Origin: Halomonas almeriensis
GTDB lineage: Bacteria > Pseudomonadota > Gammaproteobacteria > Pseudomonadales > Halomonadaceae
Assembly (NCBI RefSeq): GCF_030409235.1
Contig: NZ_JAUFPO010000006.1
Location: forward strand, 1 to 64,000
Direction: 5' to 3'
Length of the DNA stretch: 64,000 nt
The notes below the pieces were generated by a model. The model saw nothing but the letters and a program-made list of their open reading frames with translations. It did not search any database and was not told the origin of the DNA. Positions 27,866 to 36,317 of this stretch are shown one piece after another; within the stretch, counting starts at the first letter, position 1, and every line of letters starts with the position of its first letter. Made by a program: the position numbers and the translations under genes.

Positions 27866-28771
27866 CTAGGCAGACGGCGCCAGACAGTCCGGCAGGGTAT
27901 CGCGTAGCGCGCGCGGGTGAAGGTCCAGATCGGCAAAGGTGCCGACGCCATCGGTGACCAGGTTGTCGTCCTGTATCAGCACGACCTGGTCGCGTGTCAG
28001 CGGTGGCTCGGGCAGGATGCAAAGGCCCAGTGCCACGGCATGCCATACCGGGAAGGGAACCGGCACCAGGGGGCGCTGGCGCCCCAGATGGTGCATGACC
28101 CGCTGAAGTATCTCGCGGTAGTCGAGTACCTCGGGGCCGCCGAGTTCGAAGAAATAGCGACCCCGTGGGCGCGCCGCCGTGAGCGTGACGATGGCACGTG
28201 CCACGTCGACCACATGCACCGGCTGCAGGCGCTGTTTGCCGCGGCCGAACAGCGGGGTCACCGGCAGTCGTGTCAAGGCCGTCAGTCCGCTCAGGAAGGC
28301 ATCATCGGGTCCAAAGATGACGCTGGGTCTGACGATCGTGGCCCGGGGCATGGCAGCCAGCACCGCTGACTCGCCTCGTGCTCTGGCCCGCACATAGGGC
28401 GAGGGCGAGGTGTGGCGCGTTCCGATCCCGGATACCTGCACGAAGCGTTTGATCCCCGCCTGATGCGCCTGTCGCGCCAGTTCGGCGGCGGCCGTGACAT
28501 GCAGGTCCTCGAAGCTGACCTCGCGAGATGCCACATACAGGCTGGTGGCATTGACCACGGCGTCGGCGCCTGACAGGGCCGCGCTAACCTGATCGGGGTC
28601 TCGAATGTCGGCCGTGCACAGCGTCAGCGGATCGCCTTCCTCGGCCCAGGTGGGCCACTCGGGGCGTCGGGCGACCAGGCGGGTCGGTCGGCCACTCTCC
28701 ACGAGTTCCTTTATCAGGTGAGCGCCCAGGAAGCCGGTACCTCCGAAGACGACGGTCAAGCGTGATTGCAT
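27866..28771 (-). CDS. NAD(P)-binding protein, complex I NDUFA9-like / atypical SDR
   Basis: A 301-residue Rossmann-fold protein. The nucleotide-binding start VVFGGTGFLGAHLIKEL contains GGTGFLG, and the rest (VVNATSLY, the VQVSGIGTRHTSPSPYVRARARGE active-site-like block, IVRPSVIFGPDDAFL) fits the NDUFA9/NmrA-like atypical SDR group. A YxxxK-like catalytic pair is degenerate (YVRAR), as in members that bind NAD(P)H without obvious dehydrogenase function. Role unknown; bacterial members are often annotated as complex I subunit-like or ubiquinone-associated. ATG at 28771 is chosen over the frame opening at 28825. It is divergent from the GntR-type gene. Confidence 0.85.
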   Translation of the reverse strand: MQSRLTVVFGGTGFLGAHLIKELVESGRPTRLVARRPEWPTWAEEGDPLTLCTADIRDPDQVSAALSGADAVVNATSLYVASREVSFEDLHVTAAAELARQAHQAGIKRFVQVSGIGTRHTSPSPYVRARARGESAVLAAMPRATIVRPSVIFGPDDAFLSGLTALTRLPVTPLFGRGKQRLQPVHVVDVARAIVTLTAARPRGRYFFELGGPEVLDYREILQRVMHHLGRQRPLVPVPFPVWHAVALGLCILPEPPLTRDQVVLIQDDNLVTDGVGTFADLDLHPRALRDTLPDCLAPSA

Positions 28772-28900
28772 GGCCTCTGGCCTACCCTCGATGGAAGACG
28801 AATGCGGCGTCCAGTGCCCGTGCACGGGGCCTGAGCGAACCCTACACCGGTGAGCAGGCCTTGGGAAGCTGAAGGCCGCTCGAGCATCAGGCGACTAAAG

Positions 28901-28966
28901 TATAAAAGCAATGTGTCTGATTTTGTCCGAAGCTATGTCCGACATAAGCAAGACTCTATCAGACAC
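28901..28966 (+). promoter_or_regulatory. Promoter and GntR-type operator of the galactonate operon
   Basis: A TATAAA -10-like box (28901-28906) is followed by nested symmetry. GTGTCTGAT (28913-28921) is repeated inverted as ATCAGACAC (28958-28966), and between them lies the perfect palindrome TATGTC-C-GACATA (28934-28946), with TGTCCGA also at 28924-28930. This lies just ahead of the GntR gene at 28997 and suggests autoregulation by steric block. The assignment to that regulator is inferred from position. Confidence 0.62.
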
Positions 28967-28996
28967 AATCACGCTTCCCACTGCGACAGGCGCCTC

Positions 28997-29794
28997 ATGT
29001 CCATTGCCGTTTCCACTACCCGACGCACCTCGAGCCCCGAGATTGCCGACTTCCTGGCCGAAGCCATCTTTGCTGGGGAGTACCAGCCCGGCGATTTTGT
29101 GCCCCGGGAGCTGGACCTTTGCGACCACTTCGCGGTGAGTCGCAGCACCGTGCGCAGCGCCTTGCAGACCCTGGTGGCGGCGGGGTTGCTGGTGCGTATT
29201 TCCGGCCAGGGGTCGCGTGTTCGGCCGCTTCAGGAGTGGCATCTGCTGGATCCACGGGTCAGTGGCTGGATGGCACGGTTCGCGCAGCCCAACCCGCGCA
29301 TTCAGCGCGAAATCTTCGCCTTTCGGGTCGCCGTCGAGCCCTATGTGGCGCGCCTGGCAGCGGAAAACGCCACGGCAGCCGATCTGCTGGCCATCGAGTC
29401 GGCCTACCAAGGCATGATCAAGGCCCTGCAGCAGAGTGACCTGCACTGGCAGGGCGTCTCCCACGACGATTACGACGTGGCGTTTCATGAAGCCATCTTT
29501 GCCGCTTCGCACAACCTGGTCTGGGCGCAGATCAGCCATGTCCTCAAACCTGCCATTGCACTGCTGGTGGAAAGGTCCAACCACAGTGCCGATGAACTCC
29601 ACGACAGCATGGAACGCCATCGTCGGGTGATGGAGGCGATACGCCTGCGTCAGCCGGACCAGGCCGGAGCCGCGGCCCTGGCGGTGCTGGAGCGCACCGG
29701 CCGTGATCTGGGACTGGCGGATGTCATCTCCGACATTCCGGCCATCGATGTCCCGAGCAGCGTTTCAACAATGACCAATAAGGAAACCTCATGA
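28997..29794 (+). CDS. dgoR: GntR/FadR family regulator of the galactonate operon (DgoR-like)
   Basis: A 265-residue FadR-subfamily repressor. The N-terminal winged HTH is IADFLAEAIFAGEYQPGDFVPRELDLCDHFAVSRSTVRSALQTLVAAGLLVRISGQGSRVRP. The all-helical FCD effector domain starts at about residue 95 (QREIFAFRVAVEPYVARLAAENA) with candidate metal or ligand residues in DYDVAFHEAIFAAS and ERHRRVMEAIR. It is the first gene of an apparent operon; its stop overlaps the TRAP binding-protein start (ATGA). By context it should respond to galactonate or a related sugar acid. ATG at 28997. Confidence 0.88.
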   Translation: MSIAVSTTRRTSSPEIADFLAEAIFAGEYQPGDFVPRELDLCDHFAVSRSTVRSALQTLVAAGLLVRISGQGSRVRPLQEWHLLDPRVSGWMARFAQPNPRIQREIFAFRVAVEPYVARLAAENATAADLLAIESAYQGMIKALQQSDLHWQGVSHDDYDVAFHEAIFAASHNLVWAQISHVLKPAIALLVERSNHSADELHDSMERHRRVMEAIRLRQPDQAGAAALAVLERTGRDLGLADVISDIPAIDVPSSVSTMTNKETS

Positions 29795-30810
29795 GCTATC
29801 GCATGCCTCTCAAGACACTCACCGTTGCCGTACTGGGCGCCCTGGCCTGCAACGCCCAGGCAGCCGAATACGAATGGACTTTTCAGACCTCGGAAACCTC
29901 CGGGGAGCCCCAGTTCGAGATGAAGAAAGCTTGGGCCGAGAATGTCGAGCAGATGTCCGATGGCCGCATCGCCATCGAGATCCTGCCGGTGGGCTCGGTC
30001 GTGCAGGCCAATCAGACACTGCAGGCGGTGAAATCCGGCATCCTGCAGGGGCACCTGACCGATCCCAGCTACTTCACCGGACAGAACCCGGCCTTCGGCA
30101 TGATGGGCAACCTGGTCGGTGCCTGGAGCGATCCCTACGACTTCCTCGACTACATGAACAACGCCGGTGGCGAGGAGCTGTACAACGAGCTGGTCGAGCC
30201 CTATGGCCTGCATCTGATCGGTGCCGCTGCGACCGGCCTCGAGTCGCTGCCCTCGACCAAGCCGATTCGCTCCGTCGAGGACATGAAAGGCCTCAAGCTG
30301 CGGGCGCCGGAGGGCATGGTCTACAACATCTTCGAAGCGGCCGGCGCCACACCGGTCAACCTGCCGGGCTCCGAGGTCTATACCGGCCTGGAGAAGGGCG
30401 TGATTGACGCCGCCGACTATACGGTGTTCGCCACCAATCAGGCCCAGGGACTGCACGAGTTCGCGCCTTATCCGCTGTATCCGGGCTTCCATTCCCTGCC
30501 GATGGTCTCGGTCTCGCTGAACAAGGACATCTGGGATGGCCTGCCGGCCGATCTCAAGTCGATCCTCGAGACCTCGGTGGACAGCCTGGCCTACGAGATG
30601 GTCGCCGAACTCAAGACCCGCGATCTGGAAGCCGTGCGTGAAGCGCGCAACAACCCGGATATCGAGATCATCGACCTGCCGGCCGAAGAGCGCGCCAAGT
30701 TCCGCAATATCGCCAAGGAAGAGTGGGCCAGCTGGGCGGAAAAGAACGAGATCACCCAGGAGTTCTACGACTCCGTGGTCGGGTATCTGGAAAACCACAA
30801 CCTGCTGTAA
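29791..30810 (+). CDS. TRAP transporter substrate-binding protein (DctP family)
   Basis: A 339-residue periplasmic solute receptor with a signal peptide (LKTLTVAVLGALACNAQA, cleavage before AEYEW). The fold is recognisable from ETSGEPQFEMKKAWAENVEQMSDGRIAIEILPVGSV and the conserved carboxylate-binding region RSVEDMKGLKLRAPEG, where the arginine normally holds an organic acid carboxylate. With the downstream DctQ- and DctM-type genes and dgoDAK, the ligand is likely a hexonate such as D-galactonate. It starts with an ATGA overlap on the regulator gene. Two GC hairpins (30817-30877) separate it from the membrane subunit genes. Confidence 0.92.
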   Translation: MSYRMPLKTLTVAVLGALACNAQAAEYEWTFQTSETSGEPQFEMKKAWAENVEQMSDGRIAIEILPVGSVVQANQTLQAVKSGILQGHLTDPSYFTGQNPAFGMMGNLVGAWSDPYDFLDYMNNAGGEELYNELVEPYGLHLIGAAATGLESLPSTKPIRSVEDMKGLKLRAPEGMVYNIFEAAGATPVNLPGSEVYTGLEKGVIDAADYTVFATNQAQGLHEFAPYPLYPGFHSLPMVSVSLNKDIWDGLPADLKSILETSVDSLAYEMVAELKTRDLEAVREARNNPDIEIIDLPAEERAKFRNIAKEEWASWAEKNEITQEFYDSVVGYLENHNLL

Positions 30811-30816
30811 CGCCTG

Positions 30817-30877
30817 CCGGGCCGCGGTGCCGCGGCCCGGGACATGATGCGATGCGGCGCGTCCTGCGGGACGCGCC
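30817..30877 (+). promoter_or_regulatory. Tandem hairpins between TRAP receptor and permease genes
   Basis: Hairpin 1 is CCGGGCCGCGG-TG-CCGCGGCCCGG (30817-30840). Hairpin 2 is GGCGCGTCC-TGCG-GGACGCGCC (30856-30877), followed by TTGTCTTTG. This probably gives partial termination or 3'-end protection, so that more receptor than permease is made. Confidence 0.6.
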
Positions 30878-30896
30878 TTGTCTTTGAGGAGCTCCC

Positions 30897-31490
30897 ATGA
30901 CTCGCGACTCTCGTCCCCCGAAGGACGCAGTGGCCTCGGCAGAGACGCCGCCGGATCAGGTTCGCAATGCCTTTGACCGCGGCGTGGTGGCCTGTGGGCG
31001 CATCGCCGCCTGGCTGGTGTTCATCGCCATGGCGATCAGTGTCTATGAAGTCATCATGCGCTATGCCTTCGCCTCGCCGACCTCCTGGGTCCACGAAACC
31101 GTGGTCATGCTGGTGGCGGTCAGCTTCGCCTTCGCGGGCCCGGCCGCCCTGGCCGGCAACCGCCACATCCGCGTCAAGGTGCTCTACGACAGTGTCGGCC
31201 CCGGGGCCCGCCTGTGGCTCGACCGCTTCAATGATCTGGTGGCTTTCCTGTTCTGCCTGGGAATGTCCTATGCCGCCTTCACCATGTTCTGGGATGCCTC
31301 GCACAACCCCATGGGCGAGTGGCAGCTGGAGCGCTCCGGCACTTCCTGGAACCCGCCGTTCCCGGCACTGGTCAAGGGCGTGATCATGCTGGCGCTGATC
31401 ATCATGTGCGTACAGACCCTCCTGCACTTCATACAGTCGCTGCGCGGCAAGCCGGCGCCCCAGATCGATGACAAGGAGGGCATGGCCTGA
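30897..31490 (+). CDS. TRAP transporter small permease subunit (DctQ family)
   Basis: A 197-residue inner-membrane protein with four predicted helices (IAAWLVFIAMAISVYEVIMRYAF as TM1, VMLVAVSFAFAGPAAL as TM2). The features EVIMRYAFASPTSWVHE and GNRHIRVKVLYD are typical of the DctQ subunit, which pairs with DctM. The N-terminal 30 residues are cytoplasmic and charged. Its stop overlaps the next start by one base (TGATG). It belongs to the galactonate operon. Confidence 0.9.
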   Translation: MTRDSRPPKDAVASAETPPDQVRNAFDRGVVACGRIAAWLVFIAMAISVYEVIMRYAFASPTSWVHETVVMLVAVSFAFAGPAALAGNRHIRVKVLYDSVGPGARLWLDRFNDLVAFLFCLGMSYAAFTMFWDASHNPMGEWQLERSGTSWNPPFPALVKGVIMLALIIMCVQTLLHFIQSLRGKPAPQIDDKEGMA

Positions 31491-32794
31491 TGGAAATCGC
31501 AGATGCCACGCTGTTGATGGTCGCGGCCATCTTCGCACTTCTGGTCACCGGTCTGCCGCTGGCCTTCATCACCGGCCTGATCGCGCTGGTCTTCACCTTC
31601 GGCTGGTTCGGCGGCAATGCGCTGCCGCTGGTAACCAGCCGGGTCTATGGCTTCGTCACCGAGTACTCGCTGGTGGCGGTGCCGATGTTCGTGCTGATGG
31701 CGTCACTGCTCGATCGCTCGGGCATCGCCAAGGATCTGTTCAACGCCATGCGGGTCTTCGCCGGCCGCCTGCCCGGTGGCGTGGCGGTGCAGACCATCAT
31801 CGTGGCCTTCTTCCTGGCGGCTCTGTCGGGGATCATCGGCGGCGAGATCGTCCTGCTGGGTATCCTGGCGCTGCCGCAGATGCTGCGCCTGGGCTATGAC
31901 AAGCACCTGTCGATCGGCGTGGTGTGTGCCGGCGGGGCGCTGGGCACCATGATGCCGCCGTCCATCGTGCTGATCATCTATGGCCTGATCGCCAGCGTGT
32001 CGATCGCCGATCTGTTTACCGCGGCCATTACGCCGGCGGTGATCCTGATGCTGTCATACATCGCCTATGTGCTGGTGCGCTGCCTGCGCAACCCGGCCAT
32101 GGGGCCACCGATGAGCGACGCCGACCGTGCGGAGGGCTTCGCCAATCGCTGGGAGGCGCTCAAGGCCATCGTGGTGCCAGGGCTGATCGCCCTGCTGGTG
32201 CTGGGCTCGATCTATGGCGGCGTGGCCTCGGTGACCGAGGCGGCGGCCATGGGCGTGTTCGGCGTGCTGCTGGCGGTGGTGCTGCGCGGCGAGTTCTCGC
32301 TGAAGACCATGCACGAGAGCCTGGGCCAGACGCTGACCACCTGCGGCATGATCATCTGGATCGGCATCGGCGCCGCGGCGCTGGTCGGGGTCTACAACCT
32401 GATGGGCGGCAACCGTTTCATCTCGAGCATGATCATGGGCCTGGACGTGGCGCCGATCGTGATCATCCTGGTGATGATGGCGATACTGCTGGTGCTGGGC
32501 ATGTTCCTCGACTGGATCGGCGTGGCCATGCTGACGCTGCCGATCTTCGTGCCGATCATCGAGCAGCTGGGGTACAGCCCGATCTGGTTCGGCATTCTGT
32601 TCGCGGTGAACATGCAGGTGTCCTTCCTGTCGCCGCCCTTCGGGCCGGCCGCCTTCTATCTGAAGGGGGTGGCGCCGCCGGAAGTCAGCCTCAAGGACAT
32701 CTTCGTCTCGGTGCTGCCGTTCATCGCCCTGCAACTCTGCGTGCTGTTTGCGCTGCTGTTCTGGCCGAACCTATCCATGTGGCTTGTTGGATGA
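31490..32794 (+). CDS. TRAP transporter large permease subunit (DctM family)
   Basis: A 434-residue transporter subunit with about 12 helices that conducts Na+-coupled organic-acid uptake delivered by the periplasmic receptor. Typical DctM blocks are PMFVLMASLLDRSGIAKDLFNAM, GGALGTMMPPSIVLIIYGLIASVSIADLF and PPFGPAAFYLKGVAPPEVSLKDIF. An 86-nt gap separates it from dgoD; no terminator was seen there, so co-transcription is likely. Confidence 0.94.
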   Translation: MEIADATLLMVAAIFALLVTGLPLAFITGLIALVFTFGWFGGNALPLVTSRVYGFVTEYSLVAVPMFVLMASLLDRSGIAKDLFNAMRVFAGRLPGGVAVQTIIVAFFLAALSGIIGGEIVLLGILALPQMLRLGYDKHLSIGVVCAGGALGTMMPPSIVLIIYGLIASVSIADLFTAAITPAVILMLSYIAYVLVRCLRNPAMGPPMSDADRAEGFANRWEALKAIVVPGLIALLVLGSIYGGVASVTEAAAMGVFGVLLAVVLRGEFSLKTMHESLGQTLTTCGMIIWIGIGAAALVGVYNLMGGNRFISSMIMGLDVAPIVIILVMMAILLVLGMFLDWIGVAMLTLPIFVPIIEQLGYSPIWFGILFAVNMQVSFLSPPFGPAAFYLKGVAPPEVSLKDIFVSVLPFIALQLCVLFALLFWPNLSMWLVG

Positions 32795-32880
32795 TTGGCA
32801 TGGTCGCGCAGGCGAATGACAGTGCGGTTTCGGCCTGCTTTTCGACGTGACAGACGTGATATGGGAATGGATAGCACTCT

Positions 32881-34029
32881 ATGAAGATTACCCGACTCAA
32901 GACCTGGCAGGTACCGCCGCGCTGGTTGTTCCTCAAGATCGAGACCGATGCAGGGGTTTATGGCTGGGGCGAGCCGGTGGTGGAGGGGCGCGCCGCCACC
33001 GTCGAGGCGGCGGTGCATGAACTCTCCGACTACCTGGTCGGTGAAGACCCGCATCGTATCGAGCATCTGTGGAACATGCTGTATCGCGCCGGCTTCTATC
33101 GCGGCGGGCCGATCCTGATGAGCGCCATTGCCGGTATCGACCAGGCGCTCTGGGACCTCAAGGGGCGTGATCTGGGCGTGCCCGTGCACCAGCTGCTGGG
33201 CGGGCGGGTGCGTGACAGGATGCGCATGTACGCCTGGACCGGCGGTGATCGTCCCCAGGACGTGGGCGAGGGCGCCCGAGCGCTGGTCGACCAGGGCTTC
33301 ACGGCCTTCAAGATGAACGGCACACCGGAAATGGCCATCGTCGACTCGCATCGCAAGGTCGATGAGGCGGTCGCGCGCGTGGCAGAGGCCCGTGATGCCG
33401 TGGGGCCGGACGTGGGCATCGGCATCGACTTTCATGGCCGGGTGCATCGGCCCATGGCCAAGGCGTTGCTGCGTGAGCTGGAGCCCTATCATCCGATGTT
33501 CGTCGAGGAGCCCGTGGCGCCCGAACACCTGCCGTGCCTGGCGAACATCGCCGGCGGGCTGGGCTATCCGCTGGCCACCGGGGAGCGGCTGCACACCCGC
33601 TTCGAGTTCCGTGATCTCTTGGCGCAGGGCATGATCGATGTGGTGCAGCCGGATCTCTCGCACTGTGGCGGTATCAGCGAGGGCATGAAGATCGCCAGCC
33701 TGGCGTCCTGTCATGACGTGGCCCTAGCGCCGCACTGTCCGCTCGGCCCCCTGACCCTGGCGGCTTCCCTGCATGTGGATGCGGTGAACCACAACGCCTT
33801 CATCCAGGAGCAGAGCATGGGCATCCACTACAACAAGGACAACGACGTCCTCGACTATCTGGTAGACAAGTCGGCCCTGACGATCGAGGACGGTTTCTGT
33901 GTGATTCCCGAGGGGCCCGGCCTGGGCGTCGAGATCGATGAGGCCTTCGTCGAAGAGCGGGCACAAGTCGGCCATCGCTGGCGCAATCCCGTCTGGACCC
34001 ATGACGATGGATCTATCGCCGAGTGGTGA
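32881..34029 (+). CDS. dgoD: D-galactonate dehydratase (enolase superfamily)
   Basis: DgoD dehydrates D-galactonate to 2-dehydro-3-deoxygalactonate. The 382-residue protein shows the DgoD-type capping start MKITRLKTWQVPPRWLFLKIETD and the barrel ligands: D and H in GIDFHGRVH, E in FVEEPVAPEH, E in LATGERLHTR, plus the catalytic histidine in APHCPLGPLTLAASLH. It is encoded between the TRAP genes and dgoA-dgoK, completing the De Ley-Doudoroff galactonate route. ATG at 32881; the ribosome-binding site is weak (GGGAATGGATAG). Confidence 0.92.
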   Translation: MKITRLKTWQVPPRWLFLKIETDAGVYGWGEPVVEGRAATVEAAVHELSDYLVGEDPHRIEHLWNMLYRAGFYRGGPILMSAIAGIDQALWDLKGRDLGVPVHQLLGGRVRDRMRMYAWTGGDRPQDVGEGARALVDQGFTAFKMNGTPEMAIVDSHRKVDEAVARVAEARDAVGPDVGIGIDFHGRVHRPMAKALLRELEPYHPMFVEEPVAPEHLPCLANIAGGLGYPLATGERLHTRFEFRDLLAQGMIDVVQPDLSHCGGISEGMKIASLASCHDVALAPHCPLGPLTLAASLHVDAVNHNAFIQEQSMGIHYNKDNDVLDYLVDKSALTIEDGFCVIPEGPGLGVEIDEAFVEERAQVGHRWRNPVWTHDDGSIAEW

Positions 34030-34047
34030 CGCAGAGGGCATGACGCC

Positions 34048-34713
34048 ATGAACGAGAGTCAACGCAAGACCCTGGATGAGGCGCTGGAAACGCTGCCGCT
34101 GGTGGCCATCCTGCGCGGCATCACCCCGGAAGAAGTGGAAGGTGTCTGCGACGCCCTGATTGGTGCCGGCTTTCGCCTGATCGAGATTCCGCTCAATTCA
34201 CCGCGGCCCTGGGAAAGCATCGAGCGGGCCGTGGCGCATTGTCCGGATTCGGTCCTGATCGGCGCCGGCACGGTGCTGGATGTGGCCGATGCCGAGCACC
34301 TGGCGCGGCTCGGGGCACCGCTGATGGTCACCCCCAACAGCGACCCCGGGGTGGTCCGCGCCGGGGCCAGGCAGGGGCTGGCGCCGCTGATCGGCTGCAT
34401 GACGCCCAGCGAAGCCCTGGCCGCTGCACGTGCCGGTGCCCGGGCGCTCAAGCTGTTCCCGGCGGCACAGCTGGGCACCGGCTATTTCAAGGCCATCAGC
34501 GCTATCCTGCCACCGGACCTGCCGGTGCTGGCGGTGGGCGGCGTCGAGCGTGGCAACATGGCCGAGTGGCACGGCGTCGGCGTGCGCGGTTTCGGCTTCG
34601 GCAGCAACCTCTACAAGCCGGGTCGCTCCGCCGCTGAGGTGGCGGCCGTGGCCACCGAGCTGGTCGCGGAGTGGCGGCGTCTTGAAAAAGCGCGGCGGGA
34701 GCCGGCGTCATGA
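34048..34713 (+). CDS. dgoA: 2-dehydro-3-deoxy-6-phosphogalactonate aldolase
   Basis: A 221-residue class I aldolase of the KDPG/KDPGal family, splitting 2-dehydro-3-deoxy-6-phosphogalactonate to pyruvate and glyceraldehyde 3-phosphate. The Schiff-base lysine is in ALKLFPAAQLG, and the family glutamate in FRLIEIPLNSPRPWESI. LVAILRGITPEEVE and VGGVERGNMAEWHGVGVRGFGFGSNLYKPG are typical; the SNLYKPG end points to DgoA rather than Eda. Its stop overlaps the dgoK start (ATGA). Confidence 0.94.
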   Translation: MNESQRKTLDEALETLPLVAILRGITPEEVEGVCDALIGAGFRLIEIPLNSPRPWESIERAVAHCPDSVLIGAGTVLDVADAEHLARLGAPLMVTPNSDPGVVRAGARQGLAPLIGCMTPSEALAAARAGARALKLFPAAQLGTGYFKAISAILPPDLPVLAVGGVERGNMAEWHGVGVRGFGFGSNLYKPGRSAAEVAAVATELVAEWRRLEKARREPAS

Positions 34714-35615
34714 GTGAGCGCTTGATCGCCATCGACTGGGGCACCAGCAACTTCCGGGCTTTTCTGGTCGACCGCAGCAGCGGGGCCTGTCTGGATAGCC
34801 ATCGCTCCGACGCCGGCTTGCGCTCGCTGAGCAGTGCGGAGTTTCCGCATTATTGCCAGGCTCAGGTGGGCGGCTGGCGCGAAGGCGGGCGAGTGCCCGT
34901 CTACCTGGCTGGCATGGTCGGTTCGGCGCGGGGCTGGTGTGAGGCGCCTCAATTGCCGGTACCCGCTTCGGCCGCTGAACTGGCCGAGCAGGTCGTACCC
35001 GCGCCCGGTCTCGATAATGCGTGGATCGTGCCTGGACTCAAGGTCGTGTGCGAGGATCATGTCGACGTCATGCGGGGCGAGGAAATTCAGGCCTTTGGCG
35101 CGCTGGCATTGCAGGGTCGCGATTCTGGGCTCTGCTGCCTGCCGGGTACGCACAGCAAGTGGGTCGAGGTGAACCGGCATCAGCTGGTGGATTTCACCAC
35201 CCTGATGACCGGTGAGCTGTTTCATGCCGTGCGCTTTCATACGCTGCCCGGTGAGCCTTCCCGAGAGCGTGCCGACTTCGATTACGCGGGCTTTCGACAG
35301 GGGCTGAGCACCGCCACGCACCCGGATGGTGTCCTGCATGCGTTATTCGAGGCGCGCAGTCGAACCCTGTACGCGGACCTGACCGCGGATGCCATCAGTG
35401 GCTTCCTGTCCGGTGTCCTGATCGGGCATGAGGTGCTCTCCCAACGGCATCGCTGGCAGGCAACGCCGGTCACCCTGGTCGGTTCGACGGCCTTGAACTC
35501 CCTCTACCGCATGGCACTCGAGTCGGCCGGTGCCGAAGTCAGTGAGGTGTCCAGTGATGATGCCACCCTGGCGGGCCTTTGCGCGCTGGCATCGCGTCAC
35601 GATAATGCCGGGTAA
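34710..35615 (+). CDS. dgoK: 2-dehydro-3-deoxygalactonokinase
   Basis: DgoK phosphorylates 2-dehydro-3-deoxygalactonate with ATP, between DgoD and DgoA in the pathway. The 301-residue product has the ASKHA-type phosphate loop IAIDWGTSNFRAFLVDRSSG and the family blocks DVMRGEEIQAFGAL, CCLPGTHSKWVEV and FTTLMTGELFHAV. The start overlaps dgoA by four bases. It is the last gene of the operon and is followed by a strong bidirectional terminator. Confidence 0.94.
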   Translation: MSERLIAIDWGTSNFRAFLVDRSSGACLDSHRSDAGLRSLSSAEFPHYCQAQVGGWREGGRVPVYLAGMVGSARGWCEAPQLPVPASAAELAEQVVPAPGLDNAWIVPGLKVVCEDHVDVMRGEEIQAFGALALQGRDSGLCCLPGTHSKWVEVNRHQLVDFTTLMTGELFHAVRFHTLPGEPSRERADFDYAGFRQGLSTATHPDGVLHALFEARSRTLYADLTADAISGFLSGVLIGHEVLSQRHRWQATPVTLVGSTALNSLYRMALESAGAEVSEVSSDDATLAGLCALASRHDNAG

Positions 35616-35644
35616 GCCTTGAAGAATGACACCCTTGACGCCAT

Positions 35645-35676
35645 AAAAAAGGCGACCCGATAGGGTCGCCTTTTTT
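35645..35676. terminator. Bidirectional intrinsic terminator between dgoK and gntK
   Basis: AAAAAAGGCGACCC and GGGTCGCCTTTTTT form a stem around GATA, with T-runs on both strands. It ends dgoK on the plus strand and the convergent gluconokinase gene on the minus strand. Confidence 0.95.
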
Positions 35677-35694
35677 ATCATGATACAGCAGGTT

Positions 35695-36213
35695 TCAGGC
35701 AGTATTGCTGTCAAGTCTGGTCAGAAAATCCATCACGATATCGCGCGGGGAGTTGCGGATATCCGCCCGAAAGGCTTCGTGCTCATCGGGAACTTCCAGG
35801 GTGGCCAGCTGGTTATCCAGCATGTGGGAGCCGTGAAAGAAATGCCCCCCGCGCTTGTCGAGACGTTGCATCAGGGTGGCACGCTCACCGTGCAGATAGA
35901 GAATGTCCAGAGATGGCGTGGCGGCGCGCAGCTTGTCACGGTAATGCCGCTTCAATGCTGAGCAACCGATCACCAACGTCTGGCCCCGTCTGTGATAGTC
36001 GGCATATAGGCCGGCGAGGGTGATCAGCCAGGTTTCCCGATCTTCGTCGGTCAGGGGTTGGCCCTGGGACATTTTTTCGATATTGGACAGGCTATGGTGG
36101 TCGTCACCATCCACGAAGGTGGCGTCGAGAGCCGCGGCCAGCTGGCGGCCAAGATGCGACTTTCCCGAGCCGGAAACGCCCATTACCAGAATGCTTTTCG
36201 CCGTTTTATCCAT
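35695..36213 (-). CDS. gntK: Gluconokinase
   Basis: A 172-residue P-loop kinase that phosphorylates D-gluconate to 6-phosphogluconate. Walker A is MGVSGSGKSHLG; the gluconate kinase signature FVDGDDHHSLSNIEKMSQGQPLTDEDRETWL follows; VIGCSALKRHYRD and RGGHFFHGSHMLDNQLATLE complete the family pattern. It converges on dgoK and shares its terminator. With the galactonate genes it makes this a sugar-acid region. Confidence 0.94.
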   Translation of the reverse strand: MDKTAKSILVMGVSGSGKSHLGRQLAAALDATFVDGDDHHSLSNIEKMSQGQPLTDEDRETWLITLAGLYADYHRRGQTLVIGCSALKRHYRDKLRAATPSLDILYLHGERATLMQRLDKRGGHFFHGSHMLDNQLATLEVPDEHEAFRADIRNSPRDIVMDFLTRLDSNTA

Positions 36214-36317
36214 GCGTCAGTCGCTGTCTTTGTCAGAAATAGCTGCCCTGGATTCTAGCATTGTTTCCGACAAGGATGTGAGTCCGGCGCGAGGCGGGGC
36301 ACGGTCTTGACCATGAT

